DNA from: Paenibacillus oenotherae
Lineage (GTDB): Bacteria; Bacillota; Bacilli; Paenibacillales; Paenibacillaceae
NCBI RefSeq assembly: GCF_019443105.1
Contig: NZ_JAHZIJ010000006.1
Coordinates: forward strand, 211,329 to 275,328
DNA: 64,000 nucleotides
Reading direction: 5' to 3'
Program-made: the position numbers and the translations under genes
Shown: piece by piece, positions 1-11,000 of the stretch
Layout: each line of letters starts with the position of its first letter
How positions within the stretch are numbered: the stretch's first letter is position 1
The notes under the pieces: model-generated
Database searches by the model: none
The model's input: only the letters and a program-made list of their open reading frames with translations
What the model was told of the DNA's origin: nothing

Positions 1-416
1 AAGGTGCCGCCAAGTGTAAGGCAGTGATGGATTTTGCTGCAGATGGAATCAAAGTTCTCCACGTAATGTATAGCAAGTGAGCTAATGACGACGTCAAATT
101 CCTCCCCATGAAAATCAATGTCTTCCATGGCAAGCTGACGGTACTCGATCGCAGGATCATTCGTGATTTCTCTTGCACGCGCCAACATATTGGCAGAGAG
201 GTCTACACCTACCACTGACCGCGCCGACTGCTCCCGCGCATATCGGCAGTGCCAGCCAAAGCCGCAGCCAAGGTCGAGCACTCTCTGGTCGTTAAGATCG
301 GGGAGCAATGCACGCAATTCGCGCCACTCTCCTGCAGCATTCAACCCGTTAATTGAACGAGGCATCTTGCTGTAATTCTCGAAAAATCCGGGGTCATCAT
401 ATTTGTTCTGTTTCAT
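1..416 (-). CDS. Class I SAM-dependent methyltransferase, 3' end outside window
   Basis: The reading frame starts with ATG at 416, with the ribosome binding site AGAAGGAG about 9 bases upstream, and runs off the left edge, so only about 138 N-terminal residues are visible. Residues 46-60 carry methyltransferase motif I (VLDLGCGFGWHCRYA), followed by a GVDLS segment (motif II) and by VVISSLAIHYVEN (motif IV/post-IV region), which is the order of UbiE/Coq5-like small-molecule methyltransferases. It is transcribed divergently from the ars operon. An arsenite methyltransferase is not indicated, because the cysteine pattern of ArsM is absent from the visible part. Substrate unknown. Confidence 0.85.
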   Translation of the reverse strand, partial: MKQNKYDDPGFFENYSKMPRSINGLNAAGEWRELRALLPDLNDQRVLDLGCGFGWHCRYAREQSARSVVGVDLSANMLARAREITNDPAIEYRQLAMEDIDFHGEEFDVVISSLAIHYVENFDSICSKIHHCLTLGGT

Positions 417-785
417 TGAATTATAAACTCCTTCTCTCAGCATCAACTTTCCTAGCGGATGCCCATCATTCTACAAGTCAATTTCTATCATACCATTCTT
501 GCCAGCCAGCCGTGCATTTCCGTACCGCAGGATCAACCTTTAAGCACGGTTCAAGAAGGCCGATATATCGTTATAAAAGATGTCCATATCAGCTGCTTTC
601 AAATCATGACCGGATTGACAATATTCCTTGATCGTCAAGCGGCTGCACATCGTTTCATATCGGGCAATGCAAACTACATTAGCATCTACTAATATAATTA
701 TTTACTTATATAATGAATGCGACTATAATACTCGTGAGTCCGGTTCTTACGACAATTATTTCACTGGAATGGAGGTGACGGCCCC
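417..785. other. Intergenic region between methyltransferase and ars operon
   Basis: This 369-bp stretch contains no convincing gene; the two short frames in it lack ribosome binding sites and recognisable sequence. Its right end holds the ars promoter (701-729) and the ribosome binding site GGAGGTGA of arsR. The AT-rich repeats around 690-715 (ATATAAT, TATATAAT) could form the ArsR operator, but the dyad is imperfect. Confidence 0.5.
701..729 (+). promoter_or_regulatory. Probable sigma-A promoter of arsRBC
   Basis: TTTACT (701-706) and a perfect TATAAT (724-729) are separated by 17 bp, 57 bp before the arsR start. AT-rich partial dyads overlap the -35 element, the usual place for an ArsR operator. 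Confidence 0.5.
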
Positions 786-1100
786 GTGATTCCATTAGAA
801 GCTCTATCAGAAACACTCAAGCTCTTATCCGACAAAACCCGACTCACTATTCTGGCCCTTCTGAAGGAAAAAGAAATGTGCGTGTGCGATATTGTCGAGA
901 TTTTGCAGACCACTCAGCCCAATATTAGCCAACATTTAAGGAGGTTAAAGACCGGCGGACTCGTAATGGAGACACGTCGCAGCCAATGGGTCTACTATTC
1001 CCTCAATGTTGAGGACAAGCCATACCTGCATGGGATTCTGGCTCAGCTACCATCCATGAAGGATCAAATAAACGCAGCGAAATCACAGAACTGCAATTAA
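786..1100 (+). CDS. arsR: ArsR/SmtB-family arsenic-sensing repressor
   Basis: A 104-residue winged-helix repressor of the ArsR/SmtB family. Residues 32-35 are Cys-Val-Cys-Asp, the classical CxC(D) metalloid-binding motif at the start of the recognition region, and TTQPNISQHLRRLK (about 42-55) is the DNA recognition helix. In this family As(III) binding to these cysteines releases the repressor from the operator. The start is GTG with the ribosome binding site GGAGGTGA at 771-778. It is the first gene of arsR-arsB-arsC, 12 bp before arsB, which fixes its role as autoregulator of the operon. Confidence 0.93.
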   Translation: MIPLEALSETLKLLSDKTRLTILALLKEKEMCVCDIVEILQTTQPNISQHLRRLKTGGLVMETRRSQWVYYSLNVEDKPYLHGILAQLPSMKDQINAAKSQNCN

Positions 1101-1112
1101 TCAGGAGGCATT

Positions 1113-2405
1113 ATGCTGGCAGTCGCATCTCTTATATTCTTAATCACATTAACATTCGTCATTTGGCAGCCTAAGGGCTTGAATATCGGCTGGTCAGCTA
1201 GCGGCGGAGCATTGCTCGCACTAATGGCAGGCGTGGTCAGCTTTCAAGATGTGTGGGATGTTACCGGCATTATATGGAACGCTACCATTACGTTTGTCGC
1301 AATCATACTGATCTCCCTTATTCTTGACGAACTCGGCTTCTTTGAATGGGCAGCACTGCATATGGCTCGTATTGCCGGCGGCAGCGGCAAGCTAATGTTT
1401 GTCTATGTAATTCTGCTAGGCGCTGCAGTTGCCGCTTTCTTCGCCAATGACGGAGCGGCTCTAATCTTGACGCCAATCGTTCTTGCAATGGTCAGGGCGT
1501 TGAAATTCCACGAACGAATGATACTGCCCTTTGTTATAGCCAGCGGTTTCATCTCGGACACGGCTTCACTTCCACTCATCGTCAGCAACCTGGTCAATAT
1601 TGTGTCCGCAGATTACTTCAACATCAGCTTCGCTCAATATGCCGCCCGGATGTTTGTCCCGAATCTGTTCTCTGTAGGGGCCAGCTTGCTTGTACTGTAC
1701 CTGTTCTTCAGAGGCAGCATACCTAAGCAATATGATCTTCAACAGCTGAAATCACCCAAAGAAGCGATCAAAGATCCTTTTCTATTCCGTGTTTCCTGGA
1801 TCGTTCTCATCGTTCTCTTCATCGCATATTTAATCAGTGAATCTCTCAAGCTTCCGGTTGCTGTCATAGCCAGCGTTGCGGCTGCCGTCTTGATCGTGGC
1901 TGCCAGACAAAGTCCGGCGATTAAGTCAGGACAGCTAATCAAGAATGCTCCTTGGGCGGTTGTCGTCTTCTCAATCGGCATGTATGTCGTTGTATATGGC
2001 CTGCGCAACGTCGGATTAACTGGCGAGTTGGCTAGAGTCTTTCAATGGATTGGCGATCAAGGCCTATTCGCGGCAACGGTTGGAACCGGCTTTATAGCGG
2101 CGATTCTGTCCTCCATTATGAATAATTTGCCGACTGTCATGATTAATGCGCTTGCCATACAGGAGATGAATCCGACAGGCATCACACGTGAAGCATTTAT
2201 ATATGCGAATGTAATTGGTTCTGATCTGGGGCCCAAAATAACACCTATCGGTTCATTAGCCACTCTGCTCTGGCTTCATGTCCTTTCCCGCAAAGGGATA
2301 AAGATCACATGGGGCGCCTATTTCAAGACTGGTATCGTGCTTACAATCCCTGTATTGCTCATTACGCTGATCGGGCTTTATCTGTGGCTTAAAGTAATTA
2401 GTTAA
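1113..2405 (+). CDS. arsB: Arsenite efflux permease ArsB
   Basis: A 430-residue polytopic membrane protein with about 11-12 hydrophobic segments, the normal length of ArsB. It begins with the family-typical pattern of a hydrophobic helix followed by [12 protein letters not shown], and later has [17 protein letters not shown] and [12 protein letters not shown], the duplicated Asn/Asp/Thr-containing re-entrant motifs of the IT superfamily. It exports arsenite (and antimonite) across the cytoplasmic membrane. The ribosome binding site AGGAGG lies just before the ATG. It lies between arsR and arsC; no arsA ATPase gene is present, so transport is probably driven by the proton motive force. Confidence 0.95.
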   Translation: MLAVASLIFLITLTFVIWQPKGLNIGWSASGGALLALMAGVVSFQDVWDVTGIIWNATITFVAIILISLILDELGFFEWAALHMARIAGGSGKLMFVYVILLGAAVAAFFANDGAALILTPIVLAMVRALKFHERMILPFVIASGFISDTASLPLIVSNLVNIVSADYFNISFAQYAARMFVPNLFSVGASLLVLYLFFRGSIPKQYDLQQLKSPKEAIKDPFLFRVSWIVLIVLFIAYLISESLKLPVAVIASVAAAVLIVAARQSPAIKSGQLIKNAPWAVVVFSIGMYVVVYGLRNVGLTGELARVFQWIGDQGLFAATVGTGFIAAILSSIMNNLPTVMINALAIQEMNPTGITREAFIYANVIGSDLGPKITPIGSLATLLWLHVLSRKGIKITWGAYFKTGIVLTIPVLLITLIGLYLWLKVIS

Positions 2406-2438
2406 TCACATGAAATATAGATTAGGAGCTGAAATGCT

Positions 2439-2861
2439 ATGGAGAAGAAGCTGGTTTATTTCTTATGTACAGGCAATTCCTGCCGCAGCCAGATTGCAGA
2501 CGGATTTCTGACCGCCATCGGCGGGCATAGGTACGAGGTAAAAAGCGCGGGGCTTGAAGCGCACGGCTTGAATCCACGGGCTGTTGCCGTTATGGCGGAA
2601 GCAGGCGTCGATATCTCGGGCAATACTTCCAATGTCATTGATCCTGAGATTCTCAATCGGGCGGCATACGTCATAACGCTATGCGGCCATGCTGATGAGC
2701 ACTGCCCTGCCATCTCTAATCCTGACGCCACCCAGTGGCATTGGGGGTTCGATGACCCTGCCAAAGCAACGGGAAGCGATGAAGAGATTATGGCCCAGTT
2801 CCGGACTGTACGTGATGCCATCAGACATCGCATTGAAGCATTTGTGCTGAAAGGCGATTAG
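2439..2861 (+). CDS. arsC: Thioredoxin-coupled arsenate reductase ArsC
   Basis: A 140-residue low-molecular-weight-phosphatase-type arsenate reductase that reduces As(V) to As(III) in the cytoplasm for export by ArsB. The CX5R P-loop is C10-TGNSC-R16, and the relay cysteines are C82 and C89 (LCGHADEHC), exactly the positions known for the Bacillus subtilis and Staphylococcus pI258 enzymes; the DDP motif holding the catalytic Asp105 is also present. The length and triad are complete, so it should be active with thioredoxin. A ribosome binding site (AGGAGCTGA) precedes the ATG. Third gene of the ars operon. Confidence 0.96.
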   Translation: MEKKLVYFLCTGNSCRSQIADGFLTAIGGHRYEVKSAGLEAHGLNPRAVAVMAEAGVDISGNTSNVIDPEILNRAAYVITLCGHADEHCPAISNPDATQWHWGFDDPAKATGSDEEIMAQFRTVRDAIRHRIEAFVLKGD

Positions 2862-2913
2862 TTAATGATGCTAATTAAACGTATGACGAAAGAAATGACG
2901 TGAAATGACGTGA

Positions 2914-3069
2914 GAGATCAGACATGTAGTCACGTGGCCGGATAAGGATATAAGCCATATCAAGCTGAAGGATGATGGTCATCATTATGGATTGTTCGTA
3001 AAGGAACAGCTTCTATCTGTTATCTCACTGTTTATCGAAGGTGATCACGCTCTATGCCAATTGCTATAG
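2914..3069 (+). pseudogene. Possible gene remnant, C-terminal fragment
   Basis: An open frame of about 51 codons follows a stop at 2911 and ends at TAG 3067-3069. It has no start codon with a ribosome binding site. Its composition (KLKDDGHHYGLFVKEQLLSV) looks like real protein rather than noise, faintly like the C-terminal end of an alpha/beta hydrolase. It could equally be chance. It overlaps the end of the opposite AraC gene by 6 bp. Confidence 0.2.
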
Positions 3070-3897
3070 CGTTAGCAGCTTCCGGTCCACTCTCTTCAAA
3101 TAATTATTCATCAACAATGGAAGAGAAATAAGAATCGGGGGATCATCCGCCCGGGGAACATGAAGGGTAACTTGCAGATGCGGGACGTTGGAATAAGGCT
3201 TGACTATGATCGGCTCCTTCGAGCGGGTACGCAAGGTTGAATGCGGCAGCAGGAAATCCATTGCCTTCATCCCCCATGCGACCGATGTCGCCATCAAATA
3301 ATAGATGCCCGGCTTCACATTCGAGATACAAAAATCCCCCAATGACGACACAAGCGTCCCGTATAAAGGCAAACCTTCGGGAATCGGCTTGGCAAACAAA
3401 CCGATCAGAATGACGCCATCGAAAGGAAGCTCTGCCTCAATAGTTCCTTCTATTCTTGCATATTGATTGAATGCCGGCTGCACCGGATTCCATTCTCTCA
3501 GCCTGCTCAAGGATAACAAATGGTTGTCCGCCTGCATGGTCGATTCCCGGAATTGGGATGGGCTCACTCCTACCCGTTCCGTGAATCGGGTCGTGAATGT
3601 GCCGAGACTCTGCTGTCCGATCTCCAATCCGATGTCACGCACACTCAAATTTGTCTGCAGCAACAGATCCTTCGCCTTCTGCAGGCGGAGGGCAGATACG
3701 TAATAAAGAGGCGACAAGCCCATTCGTTCCTTGAAAATACGGGCGAAATGATATTGGCTGTAGGACACATGGTCAGCCAATCGGGATAATGGCAGCGGGT
3801 CATAAATATTCTGATGAATAAAGGCAATTACCTCATCGATCTCTGAATAGCGAGCGGTCACCTTTCCTAACACCTTCCTCCTGCCGTGATCCTTCAA
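3064..3897 (-). CDS. AraC-family transcriptional regulator, N-terminal HTH
   Basis: About 277 residues. The two helix-turn-helix motifs of the AraC/XylS family are at the N-terminus (about residues 20-118: LSRLADHVSYSQYHFARIF and IGLEIGQQSLGTFTTRF), followed by a 150-residue C-terminal domain that probably binds a ligand and is not recognised. This inverted order is typical of the SoxS/Rob-like group with a GyrI-like effector domain. The start is uncertain: TTG at 3897 opens the frame, while an AGGAGG lies inside the first codons, so a GTG a few codons later is possible. No target operon is evident nearby. Confidence 0.8.
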   Translation of the reverse strand: MKDHGRRKVLGKVTARYSEIDEVIAFIHQNIYDPLPLSRLADHVSYSQYHFARIFKERMGLSPLYYVSALRLQKAKDLLLQTNLSVRDIGLEIGQQSLGTFTTRFTERVGVSPSQFRESTMQADNHLLSLSRLREWNPVQPAFNQYARIEGTIEAELPFDGVILIGLFAKPIPEGLPLYGTLVSSLGDFCISNVKPGIYYLMATSVAWGMKAMDFLLPHSTLRTRSKEPIIVKPYSNVPHLQVTLHVPRADDPPILISLPLLMNNYLKRVDRKLLTL

Positions 3898-4028
3898 ATT
3901 TCATTCTCTCACACTAAACAGAACAACAGTTCGTATTTATATTACCATATCTTTCATGATTATGGAACGCTAATTAATTTCAATATTGTTAGGAAGCCGT
4001 TCATTCATTTTCGGAAGGGGATGATATT

Positions 4029-4334
4029 TTGAAGTTGACTAAGGGTAGAATCATTAGTATCGCTTTCTTGCTTCCATGGATAACTTTATGGCTGGATACA
4101 TTCGAGCGTATAGATAACCATACAAATGTGTTGGGATTCCCACTGAATTTTTTATTCTACTATAATGCAGACAAACCAGTGACAATTTATGAACTCTTTC
4201 AAGATGACCGTTTTACTTTCCATGGAATCGCTATCCGAATAGACCTTTATTTGTACGGTGTTATTTTCTACTATCTGGTAATTACTGTTGTCCATAAAGC
4301 ACTAACCCTTCTGACTGACAAAAAGAAAGGGTAA
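4029..4334 (+). CDS. Small two-helix membrane protein of unknown function
   Basis: A 101-residue protein not recognised. It has one hydrophobic segment near residues 8-25 (IISIAFLLPWITLWL) and a second at 70-95 (LYLYGVIFYYLVITVVHKALTLL), with a polar connector between them and a Lys-rich C-terminus, suggesting two membrane helices. The start is TTG with GGAAGGGGA about 8 bases upstream. It stands alone, AT-richer than its neighbours, with no obvious partner gene. Confidence 0.6.
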   Translation: MKLTKGRIISIAFLLPWITLWLDTFERIDNHTNVLGFPLNFLFYYNADKPVTIYELFQDDRFTFHGIAIRIDLYLYGVIFYYLVITVVHKALTLLTDKKKG

Positions 4335-4369
4335 AACCAGCTAATGCTTTTTTGTCAATAATGTAGTTG

Positions 4370-5040
4370 GGCTGTCTGATAAGTCCATTATCCAATGAGT
4401 CCGTCCCAAATGATGGTAAAAGTGAAAAGATGCCTCCAAACCACTAAAGTGGAACTGAAGGCATCTCTCTCATTGTATATGGGGGACTTGGTGGGGACGC
4501 TGAAATCATCAAACGACTTTCTGGACAGCTCCTTATCCAACGGTTTTGAAGACAGCGTGACGGAGGAAGAAGCCTGCGAATGTGCATGAATTTCGGTAAC
4601 AAGACGCAATAATGGCAACATTCCTGCGATGAAGCATGAATTTGCGAAAAAATCGACCGTTAAGGAGAAATAAAGGTGAAATACCTGCACGCTGGCAGGC
4701 ATTTCACCTTTACGGGGCCAGAAGCGAGCAAATACATGCCGTTTCGCATGTTTCGCATGTTTCGCATGTTTCGCATGTTTCGCCTGGCTCGCATCTCATA
4801 TTTCGCATCTCGCATCTCGTATCTCATATTTCGCATCTCGTATCTTGTATCTCGTAATTCGCATCTCGCTTGGCTTGGTGTTTGAATGGCGGATCGTCCT
4901 CTGGCGTGGAAGTACATCAACAGTCCCATGATCGCAGACATTCCACATCCCACATCCCACATTCCACATTCGACATTCCACATCGTACAGCTTCTTACAG
5001 TGGAGTTTAAGATTCCAAAAAGGACTTTCTGGACAGTCCC
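4370..5040 (-). repeat. Composite dispersed repeat, copy 1
   Basis: Read on the minus strand, this stretch matches two other places in the window (46262-46533 and 62968-63360). It opens with a CTGTCCAGAAAGT box (about 5025-5037) and repeats that box near 4514-4531. Between them lie a variable tandem-repeat zone, a block of three hairpins built on CCTGC/GCAGG (about 4566-4705), and at the far end a hairpin pairing GATGCCTCC with its complement (about 4425-4475). Short frames inside it are not conserved between copies, so it is judged non-coding. It fills the gap between a membrane protein gene and the RHS gene. Confidence 0.7.
4739..4985. repeat. Short tandem repeats, 9-bp and degenerate 8-10-bp units
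   Basis: About 4.5 perfect copies of the 9-bp unit TTTCGCATG run from 4739 to 4783. They pass into degenerate CGCATCTCGTATCTCATAT units up to about 4870, and a second run of CACATTC/CACATCC units lies at about 4940-4985. Copy 2 of the composite repeat carries only a single AAACATGCGAAACGGCA at this position, so the tandem expansion is specific to this copy. Confidence 0.85.
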
Positions 5041-5064
5041 CTGCCCCTCACTCGAGTCGACCTA

Positions 5065-8000
5065 TTAAGGATAATTAAACTTCCCGCTCTTGCTTACTTT
5101 AGCGAGGTCATTCTGAAGAATGAACTTCCACAGATCATCGGCGTAATCGAGCACGAATACCGCGCTGACGCCTTGGGCGAACAGGCTGCTCACGGCTCCG
5201 GTCAATGCGGGCTTCAGAAAGTCCAGCACGGGCAGCCCGCTGCTGCCGCCGAAGCTGACGAAAGCGCCAAGTCCTGCGCCGCCTGCTCCTGCGCCAAGGA
5301 TTTTCAATGGATCAAGACCCTTGCCTGCGGCCGCTTCCCTGCCCAGCTCTGCAAGCGATCCTGCGGCAAAGCCTACCGCTGCTTTCCCGAGAGCAGCAGT
5401 GCTTGGCTTAGGTATGGATAGCTTCCCCGTACCGAGAGTGCCGCCGCCGAACAAATAGCTTCCGAAGCCCATTATTGCCCCTGTAATCGCTCCAACCAAG
5501 GCGCCTTCGAGCATTTTCTCCCAGATATCGCCGATTGAGCCTTGGCCCCCGGCAAAACCGGCCGTGAACCCCATTGCAGCACCATTGACCGCTCCGGCCA
5601 ATGCGCCGGTGAGCAGCGTAGCTGCCAACGTTTTGGCACCGAACGCCGCGGCCATTCCGGCACCGATGCCCATGCCGCCGAGCGCTGCTGCTCCGCCGAC
5701 CGCCATGCCGCAAAGCACGCCAAGCAGCACATCGCCTCCGGCAGCAGAGGCTGATATTCCGCCAACCACGCCGCCTATTGCCATGCCGATGCCGACAGCA
5801 ATAATGCCTGCAACACCGAAGGTTACGACGCTAAGCACCACCGCCAGCACAATAACCGCCACAACGGCGACTGCTGCGACAATCTGTTTCCAATTGTCCT
5901 CGAACCACTGCCCGATCTCTTCCCAGAAGTGGCCTGTGGGGTCGATATAACGCAGCGGATTATTCTGCACATAGCTGTATCGATTCCACGCCATGGGATG
6001 GTACAGCTCCGGCACCATCGTATCCGGCATCAGAAACCGGCCGATCTGCGGGTCATAATAACGTGCCTGGCAGTACAGCAGCTCTGACCAATGATCATAC
6101 AGAGCGCCCGTATACAGATGCGATGTTCCCTCTGCGCCTGCTTCAACCGTATTATCCAGAACCGCGCCAAACGGATCATAGTACACCCGCTGCAGCACTG
6201 TGCCATCCATCGCCGTAACAAGCGTCGTGCTGCCCAAATGGTCGCCATGCAGGAAGCTTGCCGTGCCAGCGGCCAAGGCTAGCTGTGCGACCCGCACAGC
6301 TCCATCCATAATATAGCCGATTGCTGTGCCATTCTGGATCGTCAGCAGATCATCAAGCGTCCACTGATCCAGCTCCTCTGCTCCGCCTGTTATTTGCATC
6401 CGCACGCGACTGCCCGCGTGATTGTAGGTACAGGCCATCTCCTCATTCCCTCTTGTCACAGCAGTCATCCGGCCAATTGCATCATAGCTGGCCTCACCCC
6501 AAGGTCCAGTCCGCGTCTGCCCGGTTGCCGTATAGGAGAATGCATGCGGGCCTGCCGTGGCCAATCGTCCCTCGGCATCGTAGACATAGGCGCCAACATC
6601 GGATTTATGGGTCAGATTGCCCCCGTTGTCATAGTTATACGACCACAGTTGGCCCGATATTGTACTTGCTTCCACCAAACGGTACAAATTGTCATATTCA
6701 TAGCTGGCAGCAAGCTTCGGATCAGGCGAATCGACCCCCAGCAGATTGCCGACACGATCATGACGGTAGTCGAACTGCTGCAGGACAGCGCCAGTGCCGT
6801 CTACCGTATGCAGCCCTGTCAGCCTCAAGCTTAGCGCGTCATAGACATACGCAGTCGCAACACCGCTTGCGTATTCGATGCGATCCCTCAGCCCTGCTGT
6901 ATTATAGCTGATTTTCTTCACAAAGCCGGGAATAGCGCTCAGTCTGCCCCTTTGATCATAGCTGTAGCGTACAACCAGTCTTCCGGCGGCGGCAGCCGGC
7001 TTCGGATACGTGATCGATTCAATCTGTCCTGTTGCCCGGTACGTATAATCGAACGCGAACTTTTGGCCCCCTAGTCCATCAGGAGACAGCTCCCTGTGCT
7101 TTACGCGCCCCAGCTCATCATAAGCAAGCACCTCCGAGCCGCCTTGATGCGTAATTTTCACAATTTTCCCTTTACTGTTGCCATCCCCTTCAGGAGGAGT
7201 CGCGGCTCCAGCATCATCGTAGGTAAATTGGGCCGTCTGGGCGCCTGACCCCGGCAATGTGGTGCGGAACAGCCGATCCAGCGCATCAAATTCAAACCGT
7301 ACCTTCTTGCCTGCCGCATCGCGCTTCTCCACCTGATTGCCGCCAGCATCGAATACGAACAGAGACTCCCCCGAGACGGGGTTGTCCGTCAATAAACGCC
7401 GACCTAAACAATCGTAGCGGAAAGTCGATTGAGCGCCTGCCGAATCGATAACGGACAGCAAATTGCCTTTAATATCATACTCATAAAAGGTCGACAGCCA
7501 GTTGCCCGCATCATTCACCGCAGCCTCCATAATGCGCCCGGCCGGATCAAAGGTATGTCTAGTTGGCGTCGAAGCATGACGGGCCCCTGCCTCGGAATTC
7601 GTATCCTCCTCATCGTACATATAGGCAATTCCGGGCTCGAACGCCTGCTTCTGCAGCGTGCCGTCAGCGCCTAGCGCTTCTATAAGACGGCCGATAGCGT
7701 CATAACGAAATTGCCGGGACGCTATTCCGAGAGCAGCGGGGTTCGTGTAAGCGGGCTCCGGACTCTGGAACGGAAGGAACTGCTTCTTGATCAGTCCTCT
7801 CGCCGAATATTGCTGGCTGGTCTCGACAATCTCCTGACCGCCTGCAACACTGCGCTCCTCAATGGTTTGACCGGAGCCGCTTATGAATGTTTTGCTCACG
7901 AGTGTCTCCGCTTTCCCATTCTCTAGCCGTTGTGCGGTTAGCAGACAGGCGGGATGCTGCTCCGAGCCTGCGGCCGGATATTCATACCGGATCGTCGGGA

Positions 8001-11000
8001 ACTGGTCGCTTGCCCCTGGTTCGATGGCAGCCAGCAGCCTGCCTAGAGGATCATATCGATTCATAATGGCAACGCCGCTTGCATCCGTAAGCTTGCTCAC
8101 CTTGTTCGTGCGATAATCCAGCTCCGCCTCCGTCATGTTCCCCAGCGCATCCGTTACTCGTATGGGCTGGATCCGGTGGGCATCGAATTCCAGCCGGGTG
8201 GTGTTGCCGCGCGCATTCGTCGTCGTGCCCCGCAGTACGCCGCCGTCCTCGGTGCGCGTGTAGCTCACCTGATTAATCCACCAGCCGTTCTCTCCTGCGC
8301 GGCGATGATAGCCAAGCGCAGCGAAATCAGGCAGTTCGCCGCCATAGACCTCGGCTGTCAGCTCATCGCTCAGCACGAGCGTCTCTTGTCTTGTCAACAG
8401 CCCTGCCGCGCCTATTCCCGATTCGGGAAGATCGTCGTAATAGCTTATTGTTGCCGAGACGATCCCCCCGCTTCCGTCTCGCTGAATGGTCCGGGACGGC
8501 TTCCCGCGGAAGCGCGAAGCCGGGTCAATCGCATAGGAAGTTTCCGTAATCAAAGTCCGGTTAAGGGCTCCATTGCGCGGATCCTCGACCCGCTGCTCCT
8601 GAATGGTCGCATTGCCGGCATCATCAAAGGCCTTGTTCAGATTCACCGTTATCCGATACGGCTCGGCCTCCCTCTCATAATAAGCGGTGCGGCTCTCCAG
8701 CAAGCGTGGCGACACCCGTTCCTTCACGTTCACAGACCCATCCGGCGGAGGCACCACATGCACTTCCCAGCTACTGCTTGTCCTCATGTAGGCCATATTT
8801 TCTTTATCGCTTCCGTCAGCGCCGAATACTTCGGTTGCAAGCAGCTTGCCCCGCAAAGCTTTGAGCCGTGTCCGCTCCTGCTCCGCAAGCGGTCGATCGG
8901 GCTCATCAGGGTGAAGTCCCAAGTGATAGCGATTGCGCGTCAGCATTGTCGGAATCGACTCATCGCCATACTCTTCAATCTCCACTCTGCCGAATCCGCA
9001 GAATTCACGGGATATGCCATCATAATGGCCGTCATGATACCGGAACCTCGTTAGTCCCGGGCTGTCACTGGCCCCATCCTGTGTCCGCAACGAGAGAATA
9101 ACCGGTATCGGAAAAGGCAAAAATGTCGGCCATGCCTCCCCGATCGACTCGTCACGCAGCGCTTGCGAAGTCGATGACCCATATTCAATCTCCGTCACGA
9201 GTCCCATGCCGTTATCGATTCGGTTCAACAAATAGGGCTTCACGCTTCCCGCAAAATCCAAATAATAATAGTCTGTTGCTCTGGCCCCAGGCCTATTAAT
9301 GGACCAGAGCACACCGGCCGTTCCCGAACCATTCATATCGGCCAGCCGGATTTGTTCAGGCGGCGCCGATGGCGCAAAGCGGATTTCTTGAGGGTCGGCC
9401 AGCCGATGACCGTTCACATTCAACCAATACGTAACCCGATCCGTCCCCACATAGACAAGATCGGCACAGCCATCCCCATCCACATCGGTCAGGAACATCC
9501 TGCGCGGATCATAGAGCCTGCCCAGCTCCGGCGGATTCGCCACTACGACCGGATCATCCCATCTGCCTAACCCTAGATATGGCCAGTAGACGACTCCCGA
9601 ACCGTCCACCCTGACCAGATCCTGCAGGCCATCGCCTGTCATATCGGCTAGATGGACGCGGGAATCTTTCAGAAAGACAGGCGGCGCTTCAGATCTCGGG
9701 ATAAGTACAGGCCTCTCCGCCCACTCCCCGTCCTTTTCCCGGTAATACAGACTGAAGTAATCCTCCCCTGTCACCAGCAAGTCGGCAATGCCGTCACCGT
9801 TCAAATCAACCAGCCTGACATTGGGATCAGACAGACGCACATTTGGCGTTCTCCGCCAGAAGACGGGCCTCTCGAAGCCGCCCTTTGCCTTATGGGGATA
9901 ATAGCCGGCAAGCGGACGGTCCAGCATAATAAGATCCGCTGTCCCGTTCCCTTCCATATCGGCAAAGGCCGTGCCCGGCTCACTGAGCGATACAGCCGCA
10001 GGAAGCGGTCCGATTGAGCGCGGCCTCCCCCATGTCAGATCTCCCTTGTTCTTCCATACACGCGCAGTGCCGCCGCCGATCTCAAGCAGATCAGGCAGCC
10101 CGTTCCCATCCCAATCGATCAGCTCGCGTGTTCCTTGCTGCAGTGCCCCGGGCCGCGCGTCAGGAGATTCCGCGCCGATCCGCTCAAGCGTTCGTGGCTG
10201 GAAGGATGAATAGGACAACGTCAAGACGGGTACAGAGGCTGATTCTCCGGCATTATTGTATCCGGTCAGCTTCACCCGCTTGAGAAATGAATGTCCCCCT
10301 GTCTCTTCAGCTGGCGCGTACATCAGCTCCCACCGCCTTGCAACGGGATTCTGCTCCCCGTTCACATGCAGCTCAATATGGGTACAGCGCAAGGAATGCG
10401 ACTCCACGAATCCGGCACGCCTGCTGACCCAGAGGTCGGGACGCTCCTCGTAGTAGAAGAGAACCGAATAAATACTATAATCGATCCGCTCCGGATAGAG
10501 CACATTCCCGTCATGCAAATACGAATAGCGGACCTTGAAGCCCAGCGAATCTTCAATTTCCTGAATCACCCAGCTGTAGACCTCCTCGCTGCCGCCAATA
10601 TGGAGCGTTTGTCTCCCGTTGCCAGTCGTTCCGAGCCGATAATATTTGCCCGCATTATCCATGATGCGGAATCCTTCACCCTCGCGAGCAATGATCCAGC
10701 CGTTCGTATCGGGATTCAGGCGGTAGGTGCCATCCCCCGTCTCAGCGAGCTCTCCGCCGCCTGCAAGTATGAGCGGATCTGCCTCAGTGAACGTGGGGAT
10801 TCGTTTGTCGGTCGAGCGTTTGACAGCAAGCTGGCTCAAACCAAAGCCAAAGCCGAAAGGGCCCTGCCCGCCTGTCGTCTGGTAATGAAGGGCGAGCTTG
10901 GGGGCGATATCGCCCGGTCCATTCGGAATATCCAGCGGGATCGAATACGAGCCGGTGCCGGTATGAAAGTCCGTCTGGAACGTCTCTCCTAATCCGTTTA

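Noticed and set aside
1-416. Methyltransferase next to ars genes considered as ArsM
   Set aside because: The visible part lacks ArsM cysteines and is divergent from the operon; a generic methyltransferase fits better.
4388-4702. Minus-strand 104-residue frame similar to a plus-strand frame at 63152
   Set aside because: Similarity comes from the composite repeat. The match stops when the DNA has small indels, and neither frame has a ribosome binding site.
4739-4870. Repeated 9-bp units looked like a CRISPR or repeat array
   Set aside because: Units are contiguous with no unique spacers and there is no cas gene; they are simple tandem repeats.
8176-9054. 292-residue plus-strand frame opposite the RHS gene
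   Set aside because: A shadow of a G+C-rich coding strand; the RHS gene has recognised domains on the other strand and the frame has no family motif.
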